Source: an uncultured Gammaproteobacteria bacterium
Lineage (GTDB): Bacteria > Pseudomonadota > Gammaproteobacteria > Pseudomonadales > Pseudohongiellaceae
Assembly (NCBI GenBank): GCA_903889815.1
Contig: CAISYX010000417.1
Coordinates: forward strand, 1 to 30,469
Length of the DNA stretch: 30,469 nucleotides
Direction: 5' to 3'
Positions 1 to 8,048 of this stretch are shown here, piece after piece. The stretch's first letter is position 1. Each line of letters begins with the position of its first letter. The notes below the pieces were generated by a model, which was not told the DNA's origin, ran no database searches, and saw only the letters and a list, made by a program, of their open reading frames with translations. Position numbers and translations under genes: made by a program.

Positions 1-251
1 AGGCTGCAGGGCAGATTGGTGAGAAACAGGATGGCTATATAGGGCTGGTGCAGAACTCTGTGCCAGCAGATGTGGCGGCACTGGTGGAAAGCGTCAATCA
101 GCAGCGCCGCGCCCGCTACGAACAGATTGCCAACGAGAATGGCATTCCTGCAGGTGATGTTGCAAAACTCGCTTTCACCAGGGCATTCGAGAACACGCGC
201 CCGGGGCATTACGTTGAATCCGCTCCCGGTCAGTGGGCACGCAAGCCCTGA
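1..251 (+). CDS. YdbL/DUF1318 family protein, 3' end only
   Basis: This is the C-terminal part of a gene that begins before the window. The frame is open from base 3 and ends at TGA 249-251. The visible protein has the pattern of the YdbL (DUF1318) family: a glycine-rich lead-in with E-K-x-D-G-Y, then a helix with ALVESVNQQRRARYEQIA, then a 'GIPAGDVAKLA' segment and an ending around PGHYVESAPGQW. Family members are small periplasmic proteins of uncertain role, often encoded after a large YdbH-like protein and a small lipoprotein, which would lie outside this window. The signal peptide is not visible. It converges on rsmI with only six bases between the stops. The family call rests on remembered pattern only. 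Confidence 0.7.
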   Translation, partial: AAGQIGEKQDGYIGLVQNSVPADVAALVESVNQQRRARYEQIANENGIPAGDVAKLAFTRAFENTRPGHYVESAPGQWARKP

Positions 252-257
252 TCAGGC

Positions 258-1136
258 TCACTGCGCCACCGTGTCGTCAGGCTTGGCTGCGCTTGCCAGC
301 GCCAAGGCATAGAGCTGGTTTTTCTTCACACCACTAAGGCGCGAGGCAAGTGATACCGCCTGCTTTACCGAAAGCTCTTCCATCAACACCTGCAGTATGC
401 GTTTCGCATCTGCAGGGATCTCTTCGTCCTGCTCCGTCGCAGCTCCCTTGATAAGCACCACGAACTCGCCACGCTGCTGATTTTCATCGGCGCGCAACCA
501 ATGTTGAAGACTGCCAAGGGTGTCGCAGTGAATGGTTTCGAAAGTCTTGGTAAGCTCGCGGGCGATCACTGCAGTGCGGTCAAAGCCGAAGCCAGCAGCC
601 ATGTCGTCCACGCACTCCAGAATACGATGAGGTGACTCATAAAACACCAGCGTCCGGGTTTCCTGCACCAGAGCCTGGAAAAGCTTCAGTCGTGAAGTGT
701 GCTTTGCAGGCGGAAATCCTTCGAACGCAAAGCGATCACTGGGAATTCCTGCGGCAGAAAGCGCTGTAGTCATGGCACAAACGCCTGGAATGGGCACAAC
801 TCGCAATCCGCGCTCTCGTGCACGGTTTACCAGTCTGTAACCCGGGTCGGAAATAAGTGGAGTACCCGCATCGGAAATCAGCGCCACCGACTGACCATCC
901 AGCAGATTGTGCAGCAAAAGCTCCACGCGAGCGTCATCACTGAAGTCGTGATAAGAGGTCATGCGTGTCTGGATACCAAAGTGCTGGAGCAACCGTGCGC
1001 TGTGCCGGGTGTCCTCGGCGGCAATCAAGTCAACAGCCTTCAACGTCTCGATGGCGCGGCTCGTCATGTCCCCAAGATTTCCGATAGGCGTCGCAACGAT
1101 GTATAAAGTTCCGCTCGAACTTGCAGTGTCGGACAT
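258..1136 (-). CDS. rsmI: 16S rRNA (cytidine1402-2'-O)-methyltransferase RsmI
   Basis: RsmI uses S-adenosylmethionine to methylate the ribose of C1402 in the 16S rRNA decoding centre. The 292-residue protein opens with the family signature LYIVATPIGNLGDMTSRA, followed by AAEDTRHSARLL, the SAM-pocket segment SDAGTPLISDPGYRLV, and the FYESPHRI motif near the middle. Length fits the family (about 285-295). The open frame continues upstream for over 200 codons opposite lpoA. I chose the ATG at 1136 because homology begins just after it and a GGAGAAG ribosome site lies about seven bases upstream. It is divergent from lpoA, with 141 bases between; a TATACT on the minus strand (1181-1186) could be its -10 element, but I see no good -35. 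Confidence 0.95.
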   Translation of the reverse strand: MSDTASSSGTLYIVATPIGNLGDMTSRAIETLKAVDLIAAEDTRHSARLLQHFGIQTRMTSYHDFSDDARVELLLHNLLDGQSVALISDAGTPLISDPGYRLVNRARERGLRVVPIPGVCAMTTALSAAGIPSDRFAFEGFPPAKHTSRLKLFQALVQETRTLVFYESPHRILECVDDMAAGFGFDRTAVIARELTKTFETIHCDTLGSLQHWLRADENQQRGEFVVLIKGAATEQDEEIPADAKRILQVLMEELSVKQAVSLASRLSGVKKNQLYALALASAAKPDDTVAQ

Positions 1137-1277
1137 GGACTTACTTCTCCGGGCCGTGCGCCCAGTGCATTGGGAGGTGAAGTATACACAGAGCCGCAGC
1201 AGCGCAGATACCTCGATGAGTTGCCCGCTCCAGGCAACTGTAATAAGCTTCCAGTACTTCTTTCCAGTCCCCCGCAC

Positions 1278-3131
1278 ATGCCTATGACCACCACTTTCAT
1301 TGTTTCGCGACCTGGAATTCTGTTGCTCTGCATTTTGATGCCTGCATTGCTGTCGTGCACGACAACGGCTCCCGTGGAGCCCGTCGCCCCCGTGGAAGAA
1401 ATCGTGGCCAGCCCCGAGCTGAGCGCCATAGAAGACCTGCTGGAACGGGCTAGCCGCAGCGCTTCTCCGGCCGCTGACGCACTTAAAATGGACGCAGCGC
1501 GCCTGCAGATTGACACTGGCCTGATCACTGAAGCCGGAGTTTTGATAGGCAGCATTGACGCCGCGGGTGATTTGCCAACAGAACTCCGTGTGCGCCTGAC
1601 ATTGCTGAATGCAGAACTGGCTTTGCTGAGTGCCGACACTGCTGGAGCGGAGCAGATACTTGAGAATCCATTGTTTGCGGACATGGCTTCGCTGAACTCC
1701 GCCGCCCAGATATCCCTGCGCAGCATGCGCTCTCAGGTCTATGTGTTGACCGACCAACCCATGAATGCGGTGCGGGAAAGAATTCAACTGGCGCCTCTAC
1801 TGGATGCCCAGGCGCAGACAGAGAATCGAAATGCCATCTGGGCTGTGTTGGCGGGATCTTCACGTTCTCGCATTCTGGCAAGCGACTCCAGTTCCGATTC
1901 TTACGAATTGCGTGGCTGGCTGGAATTGCTGCGCCTGGTAACCAGCAACCAGGGCGACATTCAGGAACAGCTGCGCTCCATCGGACAATGGCGCAATACC
2001 TGGGCGCAGCACAGTGCTGCGGAGAGTCTTCCCGACGCGCTGGCATTGCTTCAGGATATCTGGGACAACAGACCTTCAGAGATAGCACTGGTTCTGCCAG
2101 TGCAGGAGCCTCTGGGCAAAGCCATCAGCGAAGGCTTCATGAGCGCCTACTACGATGCGCTCGCCCGCGGCAAAGACGTGCCACGTGTCCGCATCTACGA
2201 TACCAGCTTCAGGACAGACGTTCTGGTGCTTTATGATCAGGCAGTGGATGAAGGAATGAAGCTCATCATTGGTCCGGTTTTGAAGGATGCGGTCAGACGG
2301 ATTCAACGCTCCGGCCGCCCGATGCCAGTACCCACACTGGCTTTGAATTATGGTGACCCGGGCGGTGGAATCATTGAGGATCTTTATCAGTTCGGGCTGG
2401 CACCCGAAGATGAGATCATGCAAGCTGCCGACACAGCCTGGGCTGCTGGTCATCGCAATGCCGCCGTGCTGACTCCTGCGGGCGAAGAGTATTTGCGAAT
2501 TCAAGATACCTTCGTGTCTTACTGGTCAGCGTTGGGTGGGCGTGTAGTATCCATCGACAACTTCTCCGAAGCGCGGGACTACGCCCCTGTCATAAAGCGA
2601 ATCTTCAGCATTGATGCCAGCGAGGCGAGAGCCGAACAGATTCGAAGCCTGGTCCCTCGCACCAACATCGAGTTCGTTCCACGTAGAAGACAGGATGTGG
2701 ATTTCGTCTTCCTCCTGGCCAATCCGGCTGAAGGGCGCCAGATCAAGCCGACTCTGACCTTGCACTTCGCAGGTGATGTGCCAGTTTATGCCATGCCGTC
2801 TGTATATGACGGTGGTAGCAACCCGTCGGCGAATCAGGACCTGAACGGTATCATCTTCAATGATGCCCCCTGGATTCTCGAACAGACTGACCCACTCAAG
2901 AGCGCTGCCGACAGCACCTGGGCAGCGGCGTCTGGTCCTGTCCAACGGCTGCGAGCCATGGGAGTCGACGCGTATCGGCTCTATCTGCGCATGGAACAGA
3001 TGCGCGCCTTCCCTTACATGAGCCTGGAAGGCGCTACCGGCACTCTCCGTATCCTTCCCGACGGGAGTATCCATCGCGCTCTGCGCAACGCAGTGGTCCT
3101 CAATGGCGAAGCCAGCGTGCTGGGTGAGTAA
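1278..3131 (+). CDS. lpoA: LpoA/LppC-type lipoprotein activator of penicillin-binding protein 1a
   Basis: LpoA is an outer-membrane lipoprotein that reaches through the periplasm and activates the peptidoglycan synthase PBP1a. The 617-residue protein starts with a lipoprotein signal peptide ending in a lipobox (PALLSC, lipid-bearing Cys27). A helical TPR-like N-terminal half follows, and then the LppC domain from about residue 270 (IALVLPVQEPLGKAISEGFMSAYYDA), which has a periplasmic-binding-protein fold. It is somewhat shorter than the E. coli protein (about 680). Order lpoA-yraN-diaA-dolP matches E. coli yraM-yraN-diaA-yraP. Start is uncertain: ATG 1278 and ATG 1284 both place the signal peptide correctly, but neither has a strong ribosome site. 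The frame also extends back to 1170. Confidence 0.88.
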   Translation: MPMTTTFIVSRPGILLLCILMPALLSCTTTAPVEPVAPVEEIVASPELSAIEDLLERASRSASPAADALKMDAARLQIDTGLITEAGVLIGSIDAAGDLPTELRVRLTLLNAELALLSADTAGAEQILENPLFADMASLNSAAQISLRSMRSQVYVLTDQPMNAVRERIQLAPLLDAQAQTENRNAIWAVLAGSSRSRILASDSSSDSYELRGWLELLRLVTSNQGDIQEQLRSIGQWRNTWAQHSAAESLPDALALLQDIWDNRPSEIALVLPVQEPLGKAISEGFMSAYYDALARGKDVPRVRIYDTSFRTDVLVLYDQAVDEGMKLIIGPVLKDAVRRIQRSGRPMPVPTLALNYGDPGGGIIEDLYQFGLAPEDEIMQAADTAWAAGHRNAAVLTPAGEEYLRIQDTFVSYWSALGGRVVSIDNFSEARDYAPVIKRIFSIDASEARAEQIRSLVPRTNIEFVPRRRQDVDFVFLLANPAEGRQIKPTLTLHFAGDVPVYAMPSVYDGGSNPSANQDLNGIIFNDAPWILEQTDPLKSAADSTWAAASGPVQRLRAMGVDAYRLYLRMEQMRAFPYMSLEGATGTLRILPDGSIHRALRNAVVLNGEASVLGE

Positions 3132-3181
3132 TCCCTGCCTATAATTGTGGTGACTTCCAACCAACCCGGGAGTGACACACC

Positions 3182-3574
3182 ATGGCAAAACCCGCCCGCG
3201 GTGGCAAACGCGCTTTCGGCGAGGCGCTTGAAAATGAAGCTGCCAACTTTCTGCTCCGTCAGGGACTGACGTTAGTCTGTCGCAATTTCCAGTGCAAACT
3301 CGGCGAGATCGACCTGGTCATGCACAATGAAGGCACCCTTGTCTTTGTGGAGGTTCGCTTCCGGCGCTCATCGACTTATGGCAATGCCGCTGAAACAGTG
3401 GACTGGCGCAAGCGCAGAAAGCTGCAGCGAACCGCCCAGTTCTACTTGCAACGTTCCGGAATCGCTAACCGCCTCCCTTGCCGCTTCGATGTCCTGGGAA
3501 TCGCACCTGATTCGAGTAACGGGAGTCTGCAATTTGACTGGATTCGTGCTGCATTTACGATGACGGATAGCTGA
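3182..3574 (+). CDS. yraN: YraN/UPF0102 family nuclease-like protein
   Basis: A 130-residue protein of the UPF0102 family, which has a PD-(D/E)XK-like (Holliday-resolvase-like) fold and no firmly assigned role. The fold's core is visible: FGEALENEAANFLLRQG near the N terminus, then LGEIDLVMHNEGTLVFVEVRFR, where the spaced E/D and E-V-R residues make the usual metal-binding pattern, then a basic helix (WRKRRKLQRTAQFYL) and the closing CRFDVLGI strand. The start ATG has a GGGAGTGA ribosome site. It lies 50 bases after lpoA; a TATAAT occurs in that gap (3140-3145) without a convincing -35. Probably co-transcribed with lpoA. Confidence 0.9.
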   Translation: MAKPARGGKRAFGEALENEAANFLLRQGLTLVCRNFQCKLGEIDLVMHNEGTLVFVEVRFRRSSTYGNAAETVDWRKRRKLQRTAQFYLQRSGIANRLPCRFDVLGIAPDSSNGSLQFDWIRAAFTMTDS

Positions 3575-3661
3575 TTCAACAATGCTTCGCGCCACTTGGC
3601 CGGCATTCATGTACAGTTCATCAAATTGCAGTAAAATGCCTTTCGAAACAATCAGGCGGCG

Positions 3662-4267
3662 ATGCAATTCATGGATCTGCAAAAACGAGTTGCTCAGCAT
3701 TTCAACCACAGTATCGCCACGAAGCAAGGTGCGGCGTCGGTACTGGTACCTGAGATTGCCAGCGCTAGCGAGTTGATTACGGAAGCATTGTTGGCAGGAG
3801 GCAAGATTCTGTGCTGCGGAACGGCCGGCTCAGGAGGGCTCGCACAGTACTTTGCCTCAACACTGCTCAACCGTTTTGAACGCGAGCGCCCTGGGTTGCC
3901 TGCAATCGCCTTGAATGCCGATACGCAAGCGTTGACAGCAATCGCGAACGATCTTACATACCGGGAAGTGTTCGCGCAGCAACTGCGGGTGCTTGGCAAA
4001 GAAGGTGATGTCTTGCTGGCGATTTCTGCGAGTGGCAATTCACGCAATGTTGCAGAGGCAATCAAGGCTGCACGTGAACGCAGGATTAGAACTGTGGCCC
4101 TTACCGGGCGGGATGGGGGCGACATAGCCGACCTTCTGTCTGGTCAGGATATAGAGATTCGAGTGCCTGCACAGTCAGTCGCGCGAATACAGGAAGTGCA
4201 TTTACTGGTCCTTCACAGTCTGTGTGACTTGATAGACATTCAAATATTTGGAGAGGATGAATCGTGA
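3662..4267 (+). CDS. diaA: DiaA-like SIS-domain protein (DnaA initiator-associating)
   Basis: A 201-residue single SIS-domain protein. DiaA tetramers bind DnaA and promote timely initiation at oriC; the close relative GmhA is a sedoheptulose-7-phosphate isomerase. I prefer DiaA because of position (yraN-diaA-yraP as in E. coli) and because of the sequence: the sugar-isomerase segment usually read as CGNGGSAxDAQHFxxEL is here CCGTAGSGGLAQYFASTL, so the His and Glu used for metal/catalysis in GmhA are Tyr and Thr. The typical LNRFERERPGLPAIALNAD, LLAISASGNSRN and ARIQEVHLLVLHSLCDLID stretches are intact. The stop overlaps the GTG of dolP. ATG 3671 (MDLQKRV) is an alternative start. It could still have an unrecognised ligand rather than bind DnaA. 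Confidence 0.82.
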   Translation: MQFMDLQKRVAQHFNHSIATKQGAASVLVPEIASASELITEALLAGGKILCCGTAGSGGLAQYFASTLLNRFERERPGLPAIALNADTQALTAIANDLTYREVFAQQLRVLGKEGDVLLAISASGNSRNVAEAIKAARERRIRTVALTGRDGGDIADLLSGQDIEIRVPAQSVARIQEVHLLVLHSLCDLIDIQIFGEDES

Positions 4268-4839
4268 AAATACAGAGATTGCTAATTGCTGCATTGCTGC
4301 TGGCCATGAGCACGGGATGCACATCTATCCTCGTGGCCACAACGGATGAGAACGGCATGCAGGAAAATCCTGGTGTGCGCACAGCAGGCACGATTGTCGA
4401 AGATGAATCCATTGAAACGAAAGTCACCGTCAACATGAAATCAATGGAGCCCGCATTTCGCGATGCTCATTTCAATGTGGTCAGCCACAATGGCGTCGTG
4501 CTGATGGTAGGCCAGGTGCAATCAGAGGCGTTGAAGATCCGTGCGGGGCAGATTGCTGCTGAAGCCAGTGCGCAGGTGCGCCGAGTCCATAATGAGCTGG
4601 AAGTCGCAGGCCAGACCACGCTTCTTTCCCGCACCAATGACAGTTGGATCAGCACCAAGGTACGAACCCAGATGGCGTCCAACAAGGACGTGCCTTCGGG
4701 GCAAATCCGCGTGATTACTGAGAACGGGGTGGTTTATCTGATGGGAATGCTGTCTCAGGCACAAGGCGATCGGGCTGCGCTTCTGGCACGCAATATTGCA
4801 GGTGTTTCACGAGTCGTGAAGGTTTTCGAGTACATTTGA
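4264..4839 (+). CDS. dolP: DolP/YraP-type lipoprotein with two BON domains
   Basis: DolP is an outer-membrane lipoprotein that helps keep the envelope intact, binds anionic phospholipid and supports the BAM machinery in E. coli. This 191-residue protein has a short signal peptide with lipobox STGC (lipidated Cys19), then two BON domains at about residues 50-118 and 125-190. Each shows the BON pattern of an I-x-x-K-V start and a V-x-N-x-G-V-V-x-L-x-G strand (HNGVVLMVGQV in the first, ENGVVYLMGML in the second). It starts at GTG 4264, overlapping the diaA stop by four bases, so the two are probably translationally coupled. It converges on sspB 40 bases later. Confidence 0.9.
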   Translation: MKIQRLLIAALLLAMSTGCTSILVATTDENGMQENPGVRTAGTIVEDESIETKVTVNMKSMEPAFRDAHFNVVSHNGVVLMVGQVQSEALKIRAGQIAAEASAQVRRVHNELEVAGQTTLLSRTNDSWISTKVRTQMASNKDVPSGQIRVITENGVVYLMGMLSQAQGDRAALLARNIAGVSRVVKVFEYI

Positions 4840-4879
4840 AATTGCTGATCAGCAAGGCTACCGGGTTTAGTACGGCAGG

Positions 4880-5299
4880 CTATTTCACCACGCGAAGTGA
4901 CGGCCTGCTGACTTTTCCTTTAGCTGGGGGCTTGGTACCGCCATCAACTACTGTTTGCGGCGCCTTGGGAGACGGCGGTTGTGGCTTCTCCGGATCAAAA
5001 ACCATCCCCTGACCATTCTCCCGGGCATAGATACCCATCACAGCCCCTATTGGCACATAAACGGGTGTAGGTATCCCCGCAAAACGGCCATTGAATTCCA
5101 GAGCATCGTCCTTGATGAGCAAGCCTTGCACGGCTGAGGGCGATATATTGAGGATAATCTGACCATCCTTCACATGCTCCTGCGGCACCTGAACACCATG
5201 CCCAAAGGCATTGACCAGAATATAAGGCGTACAAGAATTCTCCAGGATCCACTCATAGAGAGCCCGGACAATATACGGACGGCTGGAAGTCATAGTCAT
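4880..5299 (-). CDS. sspB: ClpXP protease specificity-enhancing factor SspB
   Basis: SspB tethers ssrA-tagged and other substrates to the ClpXP protease. The 139-residue protein has the N-terminal substrate-binding domain (RPYIVRALYEWILENSCTPY; HVKDGQIILNISPSAVQGL; the FNGRFAGIPTPVYVPIGAVMGIYARENG strand), then a Pro/Lys-rich flexible linker. It ends in the short ClpX-docking tail RPSLRVVK, which is diagnostic for the family. Start at 5299 is supported by GGAG seven bases upstream. It is the last gene of the petA-petBC-sspA-sspB run, 63 bases after sspA. Confidence 0.95.
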   Translation of the reverse strand: MTMTSSRPYIVRALYEWILENSCTPYILVNAFGHGVQVPQEHVKDGQIILNISPSAVQGLLIKDDALEFNGRFAGIPTPVYVPIGAVMGIYARENGQGMVFDPEKPQPPSPKAPQTVVDGGTKPPAKGKVSRPSLRVVK

Positions 5300-5362
5300 G
5301 CTGCGCTCCGCTGTGAGTAAACGAACGCCGGAGCATCGATCAGCAATGGCGCGCTCGATCCA

Positions 5363-5995
5363 TCAGAGCATTTCCCTTTCCTGCTCTGACAGGCTGGCGC
5401 GAACCGAATCGCGGGTGAAAAGCCTGGCCCGGTATTCCAACAGTGGTTGCAGCGCCTTCGTCTCGGCTAGCTCGATGCCCATAGCAGGGAGTCGCCAAAG
5501 AATCGGGGTGACACAACAATCCACGATCGTGAATTCATCGCTCATGAAGTAAGGCTTTTCGGAAAATATGGGGGCAATGGATATCAGGCTCTCTCGGAGC
5601 TCCTTCCGAGCTTTATCCAATTCTGCTGCGGTCCCCTTGCCCGACATTATGAAGTCGACAAGTGCGCACCAGTCTCGCTGAATGCGGTACATCCAAAGGC
5701 GGCTCTGAGCTCTGGCAACAGGATAAACGGGAAAGAGCGGTGGGTGTGGAAACCGCTCATCCAGATATTCCATCATGATATTGGCTTCATACAGCACAAG
5801 ATCACGGTCCACTAATGTCGGCAGCGTGTTGTATGGATTCAGTGACGAAAGATCCTCAGGCTTCTTTTCAGGGTCCACGTCGATAGTCTCGACCGTGACC
5901 CCTTTTTCGGCCAGCACAATCCGCACGCGGTGACTGTACTGGCTCGCACCATCGGAATAAAACGTCATTGAAGAACGCTTGGCTACCACACCCAT
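5363..5995 (-). CDS. sspA: Stringent starvation protein A (GST-like RNA polymerase-associated)
   Basis: SspA is a glutathione-transferase-fold protein that binds RNA polymerase and modulates stationary-phase and stress transcription; it is not an active transferase. The 210-residue protein shows an N-terminal thioredoxin-like half (MTFYSDGASQYSHRVRIVLAEKG, NPYNTLPTLVDRDLVLYEANIMMEYLDERFPHPPL) and an all-helical C-terminal half. The SspA-specific PHPPLFPVYPVARAQSRL surface segment is present. It lies 43 bases after the cytochrome b-c1 gene with an AGAGG ribosome site six bases before ATG, so it is likely in the same transcript. The N-terminal MGVVAKRSS precedes the usual family start and may be a real extension. 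Confidence 0.95.
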   Translation of the reverse strand: MGVVAKRSSMTFYSDGASQYSHRVRIVLAEKGVTVETIDVDPEKKPEDLSSLNPYNTLPTLVDRDLVLYEANIMMEYLDERFPHPPLFPVYPVARAQSRLWMYRIQRDWCALVDFIMSGKGTAAELDKARKELRESLISIAPIFSEKPYFMSDEFTIVDCCVTPILWRLPAMGIELAETKALQPLLEYRARLFTRDSVRASLSEQEREML

Positions 5996-6038
5996 AAAAA
6001 ACCTCTGCTCTTGGATCAGTTCTGAGCCGGAATCCGGA

Positions 6039-8048
6039 TCAATGTATCTTTTTCCAGTACTCGCGATTCAGAAGCGACGTGAACACGAACAGAATTGCCA
6101 GGAACCCCAGTACGAAGAAACCCATGTATTCGCGCTGTGCACGCACGGGCTCGCCGATGTAGTAGAGGAAGTTGACGATGTCCGCCACAGTGTTGTCGAA
6201 CTCTTCCGGCGTCATGCTGCCCGTGCCATCCACGTGCTCAAGTTCGCAATGCGCCATGTCACCACCCGCACACACCACGTCTCCCTGCAGTTCATGGAGA
6301 ACATTTGGCATCCCAACATTGGGGAATACGACGTTGTTCACGCCCCAGGGCCGCGAGGAGTCTGCGTAAAACGTACGCAGATAGGTGTACAGCCACTCTG
6401 GGCTGCGCACGCGCCCGATCAGTGTCAGGTCGGGTGGAGCTGCACCAAACCAGTTCTTGGCGTTATCTGTGGACATGGAGTTTTCCATCAGATCACCGAT
6501 CTGGTGTTCGTTGAAAATCACGTTTTCCAGAATCACGTCATTGGGAATACCCAGGTCATTAGCAGTGCGCTCGTAACGTGCGTACTGAAGTGAGTGGCAC
6601 GAAGAACAGTAACTCATGTAGTACTTGAAGCCATTCTGCAGGGAGTCCTGATCGGTCACATCAACTTCGACATGATCAAGAGGTACAGAGGACTCGGCAC
6701 CTACTGCTTTCAATGGCAGGACGACCAGAACGGCGAGAAGCCCGAGGCTCAGTACCATCTGCTTCCACGTAATCCAGCGCCCGGTAACCCGCAGCGGCTC
6801 TGGGAACGTCTTCTCTTTCGCCGTATACCACGGCATAAGAAAGAAGAAACCGAAGTAGACTACAGTCATGATCTGAGCCAGCAAGGTGCGTGCAGGACTG
6901 ACTGACAACGTGCCCAGTACGCCCAGGATAATGAAGGACACAGTGAATGCCAGCAGCGCTATGCGGCTGCCCCAGCCCTTGTAGCGCATGGACCTCACTG
7001 GACTGCGATCAAGCCAAGGCACCACGAACAGGATGGCAATTGCACCAAACATCACGATCAATCCCCAGAACTTCGCATCAATGCCAAGAAGCGGAACGGT
7101 AACGGCACGCAGCATCGAGTAGAAGGGCGTGTAGTACCAGACAGGAGGCACGTGTTCGGGAGTCTTGAGAGCATCCGCTTCCTGGAAGTTCGCGTGCTCG
7201 AGGAAGTATCCACCCATTTCCGGGACGAAGAATACGACGAAGCAGAACACGAACAGGAATACAGTAATGCCCACCAGGTCATGCACGGTGTAGTAGGGGT
7301 GGAACGGAATGCCATCCAGAGGTACGCCGTCCGGGCCTTTGTTCTTCTTGATATCGATGCCATCTGGGTTGTTGGAACCCACTTCGTGCAGCGCCAGCAG
7401 GTGCAGAACAACGAGTGCCAGCAACACGATTGGCAACGCTACGACATGCAGGGCAAAGAAGCGATTGAGCGTGGCGCCGGAAATCAGGTAGTCACCGCGA
7501 ACCCAGACCAGGAGGTCTTCACCAATGACTGGGATCGCACCAACCAGAGACACGATCACATTGGCACCCCAGTATGACATCTGTCCCCAAGGAAGCACGT
7601 AGCCCATGAAGCCTTCGATCACAAGTACCAGGTAGATGGCCATGCCGAATACCCATACAAGCTCGCGGGGCTTCTTGTATGAACCATACATCAGGCCACG
7701 GAACATGTGCAGATATACAACGATGAAGAACGCAGACGCTCCCGTTGAGTGCAGATAACGCAGCAGCCAGCCCCACTCGACATCGCGCATGATGTATTCA
7801 ACGGAGGCAAATGCTGCTTCGGCACTGTTCGTGTAATTCATGGTGAGCCAAACGCCGGTCAGCAATTGCATGACCAGTACGACCAATGACAGAACGCCGA
7901 AGAAATACCAGAAGTTGAAGTTTTTGGGCGCGTAGTACTTGCTCATGTGCCGCTCCCAGGCGGCAACAATTGGCAGACGATCATTGGTCCAGTCCCGCAG
8001 ACCCGCGAGAGAAGACACTATCCAGCCACTTTTGTTCGATGTGCTCAT
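6039..8048 (-). CDS. petBC: Fused cytochrome b-cytochrome c1 of the bc1 complex
   Basis: One uninterrupted 669-codon frame encodes both heme subunits of complex III, which are separate petB and petC in most gammaproteobacteria. Residues 1 to about 420 are cytochrome b: heme ligands H100/H114 and H201/H216, Qo-site motif PVWY in place of PEWY (residues 302-305), and about eight membrane helices. Residues 425-451 resemble a signal peptide (hydrophobic stretch ending AVGA-ES). Residues 452-669 are cytochrome c1: heme-binding CSSCH at 481-485, a likely axial Met at 580 (NVGMPNV), and a C-terminal anchor helix at about 643-660. The arrangement resembles Bradyrhizobium fbcH, whose product is cut after the c1 signal sequence, and I infer the same here. 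The start overlaps the petA stop as TAATG, implying coupled translation. Confidence 0.95.
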   Translation of the reverse strand: MSTSNKSGWIVSSLAGLRDWTNDRLPIVAAWERHMSKYYAPKNFNFWYFFGVLSLVVLVMQLLTGVWLTMNYTNSAEAAFASVEYIMRDVEWGWLLRYLHSTGASAFFIVVYLHMFRGLMYGSYKKPRELVWVFGMAIYLVLVIEGFMGYVLPWGQMSYWGANVIVSLVGAIPVIGEDLLVWVRGDYLISGATLNRFFALHVVALPIVLLALVVLHLLALHEVGSNNPDGIDIKKNKGPDGVPLDGIPFHPYYTVHDLVGITVFLFVFCFVVFFVPEMGGYFLEHANFQEADALKTPEHVPPVWYYTPFYSMLRAVTVPLLGIDAKFWGLIVMFGAIAILFVVPWLDRSPVRSMRYKGWGSRIALLAFTVSFIILGVLGTLSVSPARTLLAQIMTVVYFGFFFLMPWYTAKEKTFPEPLRVTGRWITWKQMVLSLGLLAVLVVLPLKAVGAESSVPLDHVEVDVTDQDSLQNGFKYYMSYCSSCHSLQYARYERTANDLGIPNDVILENVIFNEHQIGDLMENSMSTDNAKNWFGAAPPDLTLIGRVRSPEWLYTYLRTFYADSSRPWGVNNVVFPNVGMPNVLHELQGDVVCAGGDMAHCELEHVDGTGSMTPEEFDNTVADIVNFLYYIGEPVRAQREYMGFFVLGFLAILFVFTSLLNREYWKKIH

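Noticed and set aside
1137..1787. Open extension of the rsmI frame by about 217 codons on the minus strand
   Set aside because: It is antisense to the start of lpoA, has low-complexity unfamiliar composition, and RsmI homology begins at 1136 after a good ribosome site.
3140..3145. Perfect TATAAT between lpoA and yraN
   Set aside because: No -35 at usable spacing and no extended -10 TG; may be chance.
2526..3188. 220-codon minus-strand frame opposite lpoA
   Set aside because: Shadow of lpoA; no recognisable domain and no ribosome site.
4842..4855. Perfect palindrome TTGCTGATCAGCAA between dolP and sspB, considered as a terminator
   Set aside because: No loop and no T tract on either side; probably not a terminator.
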